From Thalassomonas haliotis (GTDB lineage: Bacteria; Pseudomonadota; Gammaproteobacteria; Enterobacterales; Alteromonadaceae), in contig NZ_CP059693.1 in assembly GCF_028657945.1 (NCBI RefSeq), forward strand, positions 434,001 to 498,000: a DNA stretch of 64,000 bases. Direction: 5' to 3'. How positions within the stretch are numbered: position 1 is the stretch's first letter; the number at the start of each line of letters is the position of its first letter. A model generated the notes under the pieces. The model did not search any database. It was not told the origin of the DNA and saw nothing but the letters and a program-made list of their open reading frames with translations. Positions 18,470 through 27,685 of the stretch are shown here, in pieces. A program made the position numbers and the translations under genes.

Positions 18470-18573
18470 AAAGTCTGCTCAATAAGGATAAATCCCGGTG
18501 ATTATACCCTGCTTATCCGGAAAGTCTTCACTGATGTGGATAATTTTATAGACAGGCAAGAGGATGACGTCAT

Positions 18574-19509
18574 ATGAACAAAGCTGCACAAGCCGCCGAT
18601 AATTATGCTTTCTGGGTGCGTCTGGCCGCCATCGCCTCCTCGGGAACGGCGGTCTTACTGGTGGTGATCAAGCTTTATGCCTGGTTTGCCACAGATGCCA
18701 GTGCTATGCTCGCCTCGGCGACGGATTCTATGCTGGATCTCTTTGCCTCTGTGATGAATATCATCATCCTCAGGTTTGCCCTTGCCCCCGCCGATAAAGA
18801 GCATAAGTTCGGCCACGGTAAGGCGGAAAGTCTGGCGGGGTTAGTACAGGCGGCTTTTGTGTTGGGCTCGGCCCTGCTGCTGTTATTTAACGGTGTCGGC
18901 CGGGTATTGACCCCTCAACCCGTGGTTAATGCCGAGATTGGTATCTGGGTCACAGTGATCACTATTGTCCTGACACTGCTGCTGGTGGCTTTTCAGCAAT
19001 ATGTGATCCGGTTAACCCGCTCTGTGGTGATCAGCGCCGATGCCCTGCATTATAAATCAGATTTATTGCTTAACCTCGGTGTGCTGGTGGCGCTCTTTTT
19101 AAGCCAGGGGATCTGGCTGATGGCGGATGGTCTTTTTACCATAGCTGTTGGCTGCTACCTGATGTGGGGAGCAGGGAAAATCATCTGGATCAGTATTCAT
19201 CATTTGATGGATCATGAACTTGGCGATGACGATCTCGATAAAATCAAAGCCATAGTGCTTAACCATGATGGCGCCCTGGGGATGCATGAATTACGTACCC
19301 GCCAGTCGGGTAATATCCGCTTTATCCAGTTTCACCTGGAGCTTGATGATAATCTTTCCTTGCTTGAAGCCCACGGCATAGGGGAAGAAATCGAGGCCAA
19401 GATTAACCGGGCCTTGTCTCCGTGTGAGGTGTTTATTCATCATGATCCCACCTCTGTGGTGCAGGGGGAGCTGGCCGGAAATGAAACCCGGCTGGATGAG
19501 TTCAGTTAA
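18574..19509 (+). CDS. fieF: cation diffusion facilitator, FieF-like divalent metal efflux protein
   Basis: A 311-residue inner-membrane CDF transporter with about six transmembrane helices. The metal-site motif ATDSMLDLFAS in helix 2 and SADALHYKSD in helix 5 carry the Asp/His ligands. The cytoplasmic C-terminal domain (from about residue 205) has HELRTRQSG. It exports Fe2+ and/or Zn2+ in exchange for protons. In E. coli fieF also neighbours the cpx genes. Its stop overlaps the 3' end of the convergent hydrolase gene by 4 bases. Confidence 0.9.
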   Translation: MNKAAQAADNYAFWVRLAAIASSGTAVLLVVIKLYAWFATDASAMLASATDSMLDLFASVMNIIILRFALAPADKEHKFGHGKAESLAGLVQAAFVLGSALLLLFNGVGRVLTPQPVVNAEIGIWVTVITIVLTLLLVAFQQYVIRLTRSVVISADALHYKSDLLLNLGVLVALFLSQGIWLMADGLFTIAVGCYLMWGAGKIIWISIHHLMDHELGDDDLDKIKAIVLNHDGALGMHELRTRQSGNIRFIQFHLELDDNLSLLEAHGIGEEIEAKINRALSPCEVFIHHDPTSVVQGELAGNETRLDEFS

Positions 19510-20513
19510 TATGCCTCAAACCACTGTATGGCCATGTTAAGGGCCTGCTCGCGATACTCATCTTTTTCAAACAAGAGTTCATGGCGGGCCCTGTCTATGG
19601 TGATGGCTTTGCCTCCCGGGCAGGAAGCCGGGAAGAGTTGATTTAACCGGTAGCAAAACTCATCCTGGGCCCGGTTATCCACTATAATATCAGCCCCCGC
19701 CTGCAACACGGTTATCGGCGTCTGCAAGTGAGCCAGATCCCTGAAAATGGCCTTATGGGTTTTGATGGCCTCGTTTAACCAATGAAAGGTTACCCCCCCC
19801 AGCTGAAGTTCTGTGGTTGTCTGGTATAACTCGGTAAATTTTTGGTAGCGCAGCTGTGAGTGCATCAGGGGGTTGCTGTTAAAGTCCTTTTGCTGAAAAT
19901 CGCTCTGACCGATAAAATACCAGGGCTCCCTGCTGAACCACTGGTTAAGGCGGTTGCCGGTTTTTACCAGGCAGGTGGCGAGCCAGTCGGGTATGGGGCC
20001 GCTGTTAATGGCGATCATCGGAGAAGCAAAAACCGCTGCGTCTATGTGGTTAGCGTATTGCTGCAGATACCGGGTTGAGATCGCCGCCCCCATGGAGTGG
20101 GCCAGGATATAGTTTTTTGACTGGCTGTCGGCCCTGACGATAGTGCTGATAAATTGATGCAGATCCCGGCTGTAATGATCGAAGCATTTGACATAACCTT
20201 TATGGGGATGGTTTAACAGGCGTTGTGAAATCCCCTGGCCACGGTGATCGATGATATAAACGTTATACCCGGCATGAAACAGCTCATAACTCAGCTCCTG
20301 GTATTTTAAATAACCTTCCGAGCGCCCGGGTACCAGGATCAGCTTTTTTTTCTGTGCTTGTGGCTTCTTTTGCTCGAAAGCGGCAAAATTGATGCGGGCA
20401 TTATCAACGCCGGTAAAGTCTGAAAAACTACCTTGTTGCCAAAACGGTATGATCTTGTCCCGGTAAACCCGGCTTAATTGCGCTTCTTTTGTCAGTTTAA
20501 TGTCTACAGCCAT
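19506..20513 (-). CDS. alpha/beta hydrolase, lysophospholipase (PldB-like)
   Basis: A 335-residue alpha/beta hydrolase with the nucleophile elbow AHSMGAAIS, the oxyanion strand LILVPGRSEGYLKY, the YIIDHRGQGISQR segment typical of PldB/monoglyceride lipases, a catalytic Asp in VLQAGADIIVDN and a C-terminal His (RARHELLFE). No signal peptide is seen. It probably removes an acyl chain from lysophospholipids at the inner membrane face. The gene overlaps fieF tail to tail and is 45 bases upstream of cpxA's stop side. Confidence 0.85.
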   Translation of the reverse strand: MAVDIKLTKEAQLSRVYRDKIIPFWQQGSFSDFTGVDNARINFAAFEQKKPQAQKKKLILVPGRSEGYLKYQELSYELFHAGYNVYIIDHRGQGISQRLLNHPHKGYVKCFDHYSRDLHQFISTIVRADSQSKNYILAHSMGAAISTRYLQQYANHIDAAVFASPMIAINSGPIPDWLATCLVKTGNRLNQWFSREPWYFIGQSDFQQKDFNSNPLMHSQLRYQKFTELYQTTTELQLGGVTFHWLNEAIKTHKAIFRDLAHLQTPITVLQAGADIIVDNRAQDEFCYRLNQLFPASCPGGKAITIDRARHELLFEKDEYREQALNMAIQWFEAY

Positions 20514-20558
20514 AGCCTTTATCCCGGTATCCCTAGACCAGCATAAACGTCGCGGCGG

Positions 20559-22004
20559 CTAACCGGCATCCGTTTGTTCTGGTTGAAAATTATCAAGAGG
20601 CAATTGTATGGTAACCGTCAGTCCGCCGCTATCATTATTCTTTGCTTCGATCTTACCCCGGTGCGCCAATACCGCCTGTTTGGCGATGGCCAGGCCCAAA
20701 CCTGTGCCACCGGTTTTCCTGTCCCTGGCTTCGGCGACCCGGTAAAACGGATCGAATAATTGCTCCAGGGCATGTTCCGGAACGCCGGGGCCGGCATCGG
20801 TGATGGATAATACACAGTAATTGTCCTGATGTATAAGGCTAACGTTAATGTTGCTGTCTTGTGGGCTGTATTTCACCGCATTGCCCAGGACATTGCCGAT
20901 GGCGCTGGCAATAAGCTGGCTGTCGGCTTGGAGCTGGCTGCTTTGAATACCTTTAGTAACCAGTTTTATCGACTTTTCATCGGCGGTAAACTGGGCGTCC
21001 TGAATTAAAATCTCCAAAAGGCCCGCCAGATCCAGTTTGGCAAAATGCAGCTGATGCAGGGCATTTTCCAGTCGGGATAAGGCCAGTACATCGGCGATCA
21101 TCTGATCCAGGCGATGGACTTCGGTTTCACACCTTTGCAGGTGTTTGCTTAAGTTTGCCGGATCTTCGGAGGATTTTTGTGCCAGGCCCAGGGCTATTTG
21201 CAGCCGGGTCATAGGGGAGCGCAGCTCATGGGAGACATCTCCGAGCAGGCGTTTTTGCGCCTGCAGGGATAATTCCAGCTTTTGCGCCATCTGATTAAAG
21301 CTTTTTGCCAGTGAGCCAAGTTCATCACTGCGTCTGGCGGCATCATTTACCCGCACCGATAAATCACCGTCCCCGAGCCGGTTGGCGACGCTGCGCATGC
21401 TTAATATCGGTTTGCTGAGGTTGCGGGCCAGTAACCAGCAAAAGATAAAGCTGACCACCAGGGGCAGGGCGATGCGGACCCAGGGAGGTAATTGCGAAAA
21501 GAACAGCATGGTAAAATGTTTCCGGTTTTCTTTTACCGCAACAAAAAACTGGTAGTCCTTGTTGTTTAAGGTAAGCTGCTGCGGCCCGGTCAGGCGTAGC
21601 TCGGGAAACTGATAGGTTTTAAGCTCGGTAAAGTTTTTTCCGCTCAGGTAGTTTTTCATCACAGGCAAATCATTGTCTGAGCTGGTCAGGAGCTTGCCGC
21701 TGGCCACTTCTTTGATCCACAGTTCGGGCGGGGTGCCAAAGGCCCTTTTCATTTTTAAACGGCCCCTGCGGTGAAAATTTTCGAGAAAATCCAGTATGTC
21801 CGCCGGTTGTGCCCGGGTGATCCTGCGGCTGATATTGTGCAGGTGCCCCCTGTCCCCTTCGTGGGGGGCTAAGGTCAGGATATCATTACTTAGCTGGGTG
21901 ATGATAAAGCGGGTGGTTAATATTGATAAGATGGCAATCAACCAGAACCAGCAGAAAAGTTTAACCTTGATGGACGACAGCAGGGCTTTGACTTGCTTGA
22001 TCAT
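20559..22004 (-). CDS. cpxA: envelope-stress sensor histidine kinase CpxA
   Basis: A 481-residue inner-membrane kinase with a transmembrane helix at about 14-36, a periplasmic sensor domain at about 37-173, a second helix at about 175-195 and HAMP at about 195-250. The HisKA phosphoacceptor is His259 in GDVSHELRSPMTRL, and the HATPase domain carries NVLGNAVKYSP, DAGPGVP and GGTGLGLAIAK. Its start overlaps the cpxR stop by 4 bases. It should phosphorylate CpxR on envelope misfolding stress. The CpxP/Spy-like gene across the divergent promoter supports the assignment. Confidence 0.88.
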   Translation of the reverse strand: MIKQVKALLSSIKVKLFCWFWLIAILSILTTRFIITQLSNDILTLAPHEGDRGHLHNISRRITRAQPADILDFLENFHRRGRLKMKRAFGTPPELWIKEVASGKLLTSSDNDLPVMKNYLSGKNFTELKTYQFPELRLTGPQQLTLNNKDYQFFVAVKENRKHFTMLFFSQLPPWVRIALPLVVSFIFCWLLARNLSKPILSMRSVANRLGDGDLSVRVNDAARRSDELGSLAKSFNQMAQKLELSLQAQKRLLGDVSHELRSPMTRLQIALGLAQKSSEDPANLSKHLQRCETEVHRLDQMIADVLALSRLENALHQLHFAKLDLAGLLEILIQDAQFTADEKSIKLVTKGIQSSQLQADSQLIASAIGNVLGNAVKYSPQDSNINVSLIHQDNYCVLSITDAGPGVPEHALEQLFDPFYRVAEARDRKTGGTGLGLAIAKQAVLAHRGKIEAKNNDSGGLTVTIQLPLDNFQPEQTDAG

Positions 22005-22705
22005 GCCAGGGATTCGCCGGATAAAAAGATGTAACCGGCGCCGCGGATGGTTTTTATCTTATCGAGATCGCTGGCGGGCAGGAGTTTGCGCCTGATGTTG
22101 CTGACATGCATGTCGATACTGCGGTCAAACGGGCTGAGTTTACGTCCCAGCACCAACTCAGACAAGCTCTCCTTGCTGACTATGGTGCCGTGGTGCTCCA
22201 TTAAATAGGTCAGGATCTGGTATTCGGTACCGGTTAATTCCAGTGTTTGCCCATGGCAGAATACCTGGCGGGTGGCATGGTGAAGTTCGACCTCGTTAAC
22301 TTTTAATAAAGCCACGGGTTCATGGCTCTCCCTGATGATATCTATGCGCCGCAAAATCGCCTTGATCCGTGCCAGCAATTCCCTATGATGAAAAGGCTTG
22401 GCGAGATAATCGTCGGCGCCCAGCTCCAGCCCCAGCACGCGATCGGTATCATCTCCCTTGGCGGTCAGCATTAAAACCGGGGTCTGGTGGTTGCCCCCCA
22501 GTGCTTTTAATACCTCGAAGCCGTTGAGCTGGGGCATCATGACATCGAGTAAAATCAGGTCTATGCCTTTATCATAGGCCCGGGATAAGCCGGTGACGCC
22601 GTCATGGCAGCATTCGACCTCGAAGCCTTCACCGCCCAGGTATTCAGTTAATAATTCAGTCAGTTCCCTGTCATCATCAATAATCAATAAACGTTTATTA
22701 TTCAC
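22001..22705 (-). CDS. cpxR: response regulator CpxR (OmpR family)
   Basis: A 234-residue two-domain regulator. The receiver has the acidic pair at Asp10-Asp12, phosphoacceptor Asp54 in LLDVMMPQLNG and the Lys of LAKPFHHREL. The C-terminal winged helix ends RGAGYIFL, as in OmpR/CpxR proteins, with FDRSIDMHVSNIRRKL as recognition helix region. It is the first gene of cpxRA. A CpxR-box candidate at 22808-22823 lies in the region shared with the divergent cpxP-like gene. Confidence 0.9.
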   Translation of the reverse strand: MNNKRLLIIDDDRELTELLTEYLGGEGFEVECCHDGVTGLSRAYDKGIDLILLDVMMPQLNGFEVLKALGGNHQTPVLMLTAKGDDTDRVLGLELGADDYLAKPFHHRELLARIKAILRRIDIIRESHEPVALLKVNEVELHHATRQVFCHGQTLELTGTEYQILTYLMEHHGTIVSKESLSELVLGRKLSPFDRSIDMHVSNIRRKLLPASDLDKIKTIRGAGYIFLSGESLA

Positions 22706-22807
22706 AGTGCTATCCCCGGTAACGGCAATTAAATCAAGACGGCAAATCAGCCCGTGCCTCTATAGGCAAAATTATAATACCCCAGGGATGAAAAAACAGG
22801 GCAGTCT

Positions 22808-22823
22808 TTTACATAACCTTTAC
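22808..22823 (-). promoter_or_regulatory. CpxR box candidate
   Basis: Read on the minus strand this is GTAAA-N6-GTAAA, the tandem CpxR recognition sequence with a spacer inside the range reported for E. coli sites. It lies about 103 bases upstream of cpxR and about 146 upstream of the cpxP-like gene, so it could serve autoregulation of both transcripts. Confidence 0.6.
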
Positions 22824-22968
22824 ACTCACTTTGCGTTTCTTTGCGCTGCGCTGGTTATACTTTTTTCAAGCTTATTTAACTGCCTTCACTTGCAAAATGT
22901 GTTGAAGGCAAGGTGGCGTCAAGCCCGGATGAGCGTTAAATCAAAGTTAGATAAAAGTCGAGGAGACA

Positions 22969-23442
22969 ATGATGAAAAAATCGTTATTAAAACCGTGGAA
23001 GTCCGCACTGGCATTAACCGCACTTTGTGGTGTTCTGGCCCTGCCGAATACCGCTTCTGCCTGCCCCCATGACGGCTATATGGCGCAAAGTTCAGAGCAA
23101 ATGAGGCATCATGGCGGTAAAGGCAAGATGCGCCGCATGGCCCGTCACCTGGAGCTGGATCAGGCGCAAATCAGCGAGATCAGGGCGATACGTCAGGCTG
23201 CCTGGGACGAGAATGCCGAGCTGCGTGACACTATGATAACCTTCAGGGAAGAAATGAAAGCCTTACTGGCGGCGGATATTTTTGATGAAGAAGCCTTTGC
23301 CGCATTGCAGGAGAAATATCAGGCAAGCTTCCAACAGCAGGGTTTGATAAAGGCGAAAACTAAACATGCGGTGATTCAGGTGTTTAGCGAAGAGCAGAAA
23401 GAAAAATGGCTGGCAGGCAGAGGGGAGCAGGATAATTCTTGA
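22969..23442 (+). CDS. cpxP: periplasmic Spy/CpxP family protein
   Basis: A 157-residue exported protein. The signal peptide ends near residue 32 (Ala-Ser-Ala-Cys). The mature part is helical, His/Met-rich at the start, with two degenerate LTxxQ-type motifs (ELDQAQISEI and VFSEEQKEKW). CpxP inhibits CpxA and binds misfolded proteins; Spy is a chaperone of the same fold. Divergent placement next to cpxRA favours CpxP. A GAGGAG site precedes the ATGATG; the second ATG (22972) may be the start. Confidence 0.83.
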   Translation: MMKKSLLKPWKSALALTALCGVLALPNTASACPHDGYMAQSSEQMRHHGGKGKMRRMARHLELDQAQISEIRAIRQAAWDENAELRDTMITFREEMKALLAADIFDEEAFAALQEKYQASFQQQGLIKAKTKHAVIQVFSEEQKEKWLAGRGEQDNS

Positions 23443-23508
23443 TCTTTTTTACCGGCCGATGCCGCTAGCTGATGGAAAAATATAGTTCGAGAGGGTTATA
23501 TTGCAAAA

Positions 23509-23537
23509 CTTATGGAGAATCGGCCATTCTCCATAAG
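23509..23537 (-). terminator. hairpin terminator of the M56 protease gene
   Basis: A perfect 12-bp stem (23509-23520 with 23526-23537) with a 5-nt loop is followed on the minus strand by TTTTG. It lies 4 bases beyond the stop codon of the gene at 23541 and may also help end the convergent cpxP transcript. Confidence 0.7.
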
Positions 23538-23540
23538 CAG

Positions 23541-25439
23541 CTATTTCAGGTTAAAAGAAAAAATCTTGGTCATCTGGCTTTTGACCGCTTTTCCATCCAG
23601 CTGTGCCGGGGTAAAACGCCATTTTGCCATGGCATTGCGAATGTTACGTTTGAAATAATTGGCTTTGCCGTTTTGTGCAAACACTAAATCTCTTACCTTG
23701 CCGTCAGCGCCTATGGTAAAGCGTACTTTCACTTCCAACTCCAGGCCTTTGCGTTTTGCCGTGGTCGGGTATTTAGGCTCAACCGAATTGATTAAGCGGG
23801 CGTTGACCTTGTCGGGAGTGCTGTTGTTGGCCTGGTTTGTCCCGGCCACTTTTGCGGCAGGCCTCTGCTGAGAAAGCTCCCGCGCCAGTGCTGCCACCTG
23901 GTTGGCATAAGGGTTGTTGACCGGAGAAAACTTATTGCTGGAATCGGTTCTGATAAACGCGCGCTCTGAGTTAGTTGTCTTTTCGGCGGCGCTGTTATTA
24001 AAGGTTACCGGCTGGATTTGCTGGCGGGCGAACTCTTGTTTTTCATCCAGGTGCAATTGAGCCAGCGAAGTATCTGGTGTTTTTGGTTGGCTTGCTTTTA
24101 CCGTTACAGCTTCTGCTTGAACGGGCGTTGGCTGCACCGTTTCTTTGCTTAAGGGCTGCGGGGCGGCAACCGCTGGCAGGCTTTGCTCGGCAACTACATC
24201 TTTTACGGCCGGCTGAGATTTTACCTGGCTGGCGGCTTGGCTGTTTGCCTGTTCTTTTTCCGCTGCCGGCACGGGGGAGGGTGCCTGGATAGCCAGCAAT
24301 TCCCGGGCAATGGAAGTGTTATCATGCTCAGGAAAATAATCGCTTGATTTGGCATCAAAGAAGCTGTTGCTTTTACTTTGGGAAAAAGGCAGTTTTCCCT
24401 GGGCGAGCTCTTGTATCTGTCCCGGCAGGGTTAGTACAGAGGCCAGTAAAAAAATAGCCAGCAATACGGTAAAAGGGGCAAGCCATTTAGCGTTGTCGTT
24501 ATCGTTGGCGGCACAATGATGGTTGACCAGGCGCACAACCCTTTGCTTTAAGTCGCCGCCGGAAGCGGCCATCGCCATCACAGGAATGGTATTATGCCTG
24601 TGTTTTGCACAAATTTCTGCGGTATCTGCCAGGGTATGGGCATAGGCGATATGATCGCCGCACAAGGCTACGGCAATATCATCACTGCAATATTCCCGCT
24701 CGATGCGCATCTTTTTAGCGATCCAAAGTACGCAAGGATGGAAAAACAGCAAGATCTCCACCAGGGTCTGAAGAAAATTGACCAGGTAATCATGGCGGCG
24801 AATATGGGCCAGTTCATGTAATATCAGCATGTCCAGCTGGGCGCTGCTCAGGCCGGTTACCATACTGGCGGGCAGTAAAACCACAGGTTTGAGCCAGCCT
24901 ATGGCCATAGGCACTTCGGCCTTTAAGGAGATCAGCAAACGGGGCAGGCGTTTTAGCTTAACGCGCTCTGCCAGTAAGGCAAATCTTGTCGCCAGCTCGG
25001 TATCCGGCTGCCGGCTTGCCTGCTTGGGCAAGTGGTTAACATTGTAGACCTGCATCAGTAATTTTACCGCCAGGAAAATGACGATGCTTAACCAGGCAAA
25101 GGAAACATAGGGCAGGTTTTCCACCAGATCGTTTGACCACCAATAACTGGTGATTTGCTGCCGGGCGCCAAGGGTTCTTTCTTCCGTCAGCGACTGGCTG
25201 ATGTGAGTCAGTTGAATATTATCCGGTTGGTATATCAGGCAAAAGGTGATCACCGGCAACAGCAGGCATAACACCATGGCAAAAGCGCTAAAGGCATAGC
25301 GCAGTTGGGGTTTTTTATCGGGAATAATAAATAATGCAGATTTTAACAGCAATGCAACTAACAGCCCTTGCCATAAAAAATGGATCAGGCTAAGTCCCAG
25401 GCTATAAAAAAATGGACTGCTTAATAACTGCTCCGTCAT
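23541..25439 (-). CDS. M56 (BlaR1-type) membrane metalloprotease with C-terminal TonB domain
   Basis: A protein of about 632 residues. Several N-terminal transmembrane helices surround a cytoplasmic zinc-protease loop with HELAH (about residues 208-212) and a downstream EREYCSDD containing the third ligand. Another helix follows at about residue 330, then a long Ala/Pro/Gln-rich periplasmic linker (about 380-540) and a C-terminal TonB-like domain (EPKYPTTAKRKG ... KWRFTPAQLDGK). I favour the ATG at 25439; a TTG at 25451 is also possible. It starts 33 bases after a BlaI-type repressor gene, its expected partner. There is no penicillin-binding sensor domain, so a role in beta-lactam sensing is not implied. 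Confidence 0.88.
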   Translation of the reverse strand: MTEQLLSSPFFYSLGLSLIHFLWQGLLVALLLKSALFIIPDKKPQLRYAFSAFAMVLCLLLPVITFCLIYQPDNIQLTHISQSLTEERTLGARQQITSYWWSNDLVENLPYVSFAWLSIVIFLAVKLLMQVYNVNHLPKQASRQPDTELATRFALLAERVKLKRLPRLLISLKAEVPMAIGWLKPVVLLPASMVTGLSSAQLDMLILHELAHIRRHDYLVNFLQTLVEILLFFHPCVLWIAKKMRIEREYCSDDIAVALCGDHIAYAHTLADTAEICAKHRHNTIPVMAMAASGGDLKQRVVRLVNHHCAANDNDNAKWLAPFTVLLAIFLLASVLTLPGQIQELAQGKLPFSQSKSNSFFDAKSSDYFPEHDNTSIARELLAIQAPSPVPAAEKEQANSQAASQVKSQPAVKDVVAEQSLPAVAAPQPLSKETVQPTPVQAEAVTVKASQPKTPDTSLAQLHLDEKQEFARQQIQPVTFNNSAAEKTTNSERAFIRTDSSNKFSPVNNPYANQVAALARELSQQRPAAKVAGTNQANNSTPDKVNARLINSVEPKYPTTAKRKGLELEVKVRFTIGADGKVRDLVFAQNGKANYFKRNIRNAMAKWRFTPAQLDGKAVKSQMTKIFSFNLK

Positions 25440-25472
25440 TATATTTCCCAATTTTCTCCCGAGTTGGACTGT

Positions 25473-25853
25473 TTATTTTTCTAATTCGCTTAATAGCTGA
25501 CGGATATCTTCGATTTCTTCATTACTGGTGGAGTCGTCTATGGCGCGCATCACCAGTTTGGAAGTCGAACCGCCAAAGGCTTTCGTGATTAAATCTTTTA
25601 ATAACGATGACTGGGTATGGGTTTCGCTGTTGGCGGCCGCATACACATGTGCCCGGTTGCTTTCGTCACGGATCACTAAGGATTTCTCATGCATAATTTG
25701 CAATATCTTCAAAACCGTAGTGTACCCTGTTTTTTGGGTTTCGCTAAGCGCTTCGTGTATTTGTCTTACCGTCGCCGGGCCTGTTTGCCAGAGAATATTG
25801 AGTAAGTTCAACTCAGCCTCGGTTGGCTTAAATGTCGACTTGTCCCGAGCCAT
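25473..25853 (-). CDS. BlaI/MecI/CopY family transcriptional repressor
   Basis: A 126-residue winged-helix repressor: TEAELNLLNILWQTGPATV is the first helix region, TGYTTVLKILQIM the recognition helix, and the C-terminal half is for dimerisation and the proteolysis site. I placed the start at the ATG 25853, which has AGGAAATTGCA before it; an in-frame upstream extension to 25940 crosses the likely operator and is not family-like. Family logic is that the partner M56 protease cleaves the repressor to relieve repression of the pair. Confidence 0.92.
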   Translation of the reverse strand: MARDKSTFKPTEAELNLLNILWQTGPATVRQIHEALSETQKTGYTTVLKILQIMHEKSLVIRDESNRAHVYAAANSETHTQSSLLKDLITKAFGGSTSKLVMRAIDDSTSNEEIEDIRQLLSELEK

Positions 25854-25896
25854 TGCAATTTCCTTAATGTAATTAATTGGGGTATTTTCTACCGTA

Positions 25897-25914
25897 ATAC
25901 GAACCCAATCGTAT
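25897..25914 (-). promoter_or_regulatory. palindromic operator candidate for the BlaI-type repressor
   Basis: A perfect inverted repeat ATACGA-N6-TCGTAT lies 44 bases upstream of the repressor ATG. Its size and place suit an autoregulatory operator, although the sequence is not the TACA/TGTA core known from bla, mec and cop systems. Confidence 0.45.
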
Positions 25915-25990
25915 CTTCTGCAGAATAAATGAGCAACCAAAAATCACACTTTAATTGCATTTTTTTATCTTTTATTTTAGAAGCCTTTTA

Positions 25991-26728
25991 TTAAATATTT
26001 GAACTTTCTATTGTTTTTAAATAATCCCTACTTTTGTCAGGGGCATTGCTGAATATCACATCAACCCCCAGGGCATAACAGCGGCGAATATCTTGCTGCC
26101 TGTCTACGGTATACACCCCTACAGCCAAGCCCAGGCTGTGGGCATTGGCTACCAGGGCCGCGTTGAGGCAATCGATGGAGACATTTACCTGGCACACAGC
26201 CAGTGCCCGGGTAAATTCGCAATAGCTTAGCGGGCAGCTGGCAATTAATGCCGCGGTGTTGAGCTTAGGGCATTTGAGCTTAACGGCCGGCAGCAAATGA
26301 TGGTTAAAGGAAGAGACAATAAAATGTGACCAGGAATAGTTTCCTTTGGTTATTGCCAGCTCAAGCTGTTGCCTGAGTAGCCCGCTAATGGCAGCTAACC
26401 GGCCGGGTTCTACTGCGGCATCTTTGAGTTCTATATTGACCGCGCAGCGGCCGTTGATCTGCGCTAAAGCCTGTGCCAGGGTGGGGATTTTTTGCTGACT
26501 GCCGGCGTCGAGCCGGGCCAGCTCGCTTAGCCCCAGCTCATCATATCTTCCCCGGCCATTGGTGGTCATATCCAGGTGGCTATCGTGCAGGACAATAAAG
26601 TCGCCGTCCGGGTGATATTGCACATCCAGCTCTATGCCGTCGGCTCCCTGTATTATTGCCTGTTCAAAGGCAAGCAGGGTGTTTTCCGAAAAAGCGGCGC
26701 TGGCGCCGCGATGTGCAAATATTTCCAT
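25991..26728 (-). CDS. ugpQ: glycerophosphodiester phosphodiesterase
   Basis: A 245-residue cytoplasmic-type GDPD: it opens with FAHRGASAAFSENTLLAFEQA and GADGIELDVQ with the metal ligand Glu/Asp pair, then VLHDSHLD with the catalytic His. It hydrolyses glycerophosphodiesters to glycerol-3-phosphate and an alcohol. No signal peptide is present, which fits UgpQ and not GlpQ. It is 54 bases downstream of psd on the same strand, suggesting a phospholipid-related operon. Confidence 0.9.
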   Translation of the reverse strand: MEIFAHRGASAAFSENTLLAFEQAIIQGADGIELDVQYHPDGDFIVLHDSHLDMTTNGRGRYDELGLSELARLDAGSQQKIPTLAQALAQINGRCAVNIELKDAAVEPGRLAAISGLLRQQLELAITKGNYSWSHFIVSSFNHHLLPAVKLKCPKLNTAALIASCPLSYCEFTRALAVCQVNVSIDCLNAALVANAHSLGLAVGVYTVDRQQDIRRCYALGVDVIFSNAPDKSRDYLKTIESSNI

Positions 26729-26782
26729 ATCATGCCTCCAGGTTGTCCGTTTATTACCATTTATTGCCAGGCCGCTGACGGG

Positions 26783-27655
26783 CTATTGTTTAGTCGGGCT
26801 AAGAGCCGCGTAATGCTCCCCCAGCCGGGTGACGGTACCCGGACCGGCGTTTTCATTAAAAGTCACCATATCGGGTGCGAAGGTGCTGATCACGGTCGAG
26901 CCGAGTTTAAAGCGGCCCATCTCATTGCCTTTTTCAAAATGAATGGCATCAACGCCGGTGGCGGGATAATGCCAGCGGAAAATGTCTTTGCCGGCCGGCG
27001 GGGTGACGGTACCGGCCCAGACGGTTTCTATGCTGGCCACTATGGTCGCCCCCACCAATACCATGGCCATAGGGCCTTGCTCGGTATCAAAAATGGTGAC
27101 CACCCGTTCATTTCGGGAGAACAGGTTGGGCACATTGTTGGCCGTCAGCGGATTAACGGAAAATAATTCACCGGGTACATAAATCATTTCCCGTAAGGTG
27201 GCTGCCATCGGCATATGAATGCGGTGGTAGTCTTTCGGGGCCAGGTAAATACAGGAAAACTTGCCGCCCTGGAAAGGGGCCGAGGTACGTTCGTCGCCGC
27301 CGAGCAAACTGGTTAAGCTGTAATTAAAGCCTTTTGCCTGAATAAGCTGGCCGTCGGTGATATCCCCCTGCTGGCTGATGGCGCCGTCTACCGGGTAACA
27401 TAAGTTGGCGCCGTCCGGGTCTATGGTACGGGCGCCCTGTTCAAGCTCGCGGGTGAAAAAATCATTAAAGGTTTTAAAGTCTCCGGCATTTTTCAACTTG
27501 GCTTCGCCCATGTTGATGCCATAGGCTTTAATAAACATGGAAATGGCCCGGGTGGTGAACCAGCCGGCTTCCGCTGCGGCAAACTTACCCACCAGGCGGG
27601 AAAGGGCATGCTTGGGCATGATATATTGCAAAGTAATTTTTAACTTATCTAACAA
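26783..27655 (-). CDS. psd: phosphatidylserine decarboxylase proenzyme
   Basis: Converts phosphatidylserine to phosphatidylethanolamine at the inner membrane. The 290-residue proenzyme has [13 protein letters not shown] with the catalytic His, the VGA segment and the self-cleavage site Leu-Gly-Ser-Thr (FKLGSTVIS) near residue 250; cleavage creates the pyruvoyl group on the alpha chain. It follows rsgA by 30 bases, the same order as in E. coli (rsgA-psd). Confidence 0.95.
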   Translation of the reverse strand: MLDKLKITLQYIMPKHALSRLVGKFAAAEAGWFTTRAISMFIKAYGINMGEAKLKNAGDFKTFNDFFTRELEQGARTIDPDGANLCYPVDGAISQQGDITDGQLIQAKGFNYSLTSLLGGDERTSAPFQGGKFSCIYLAPKDYHRIHMPMAATLREMIYVPGELFSVNPLTANNVPNLFSRNERVVTIFDTEQGPMAMVLVGATIVASIETVWAGTVTPPAGKDIFRWHYPATGVDAIHFEKGNEMGRFKLGSTVISTFAPDMVTFNENAGPGTVTRLGEHYAALSPTKQ

Positions 27656-27685
27656 AACAAAATATTCCTTAAATTAACAAAACGG

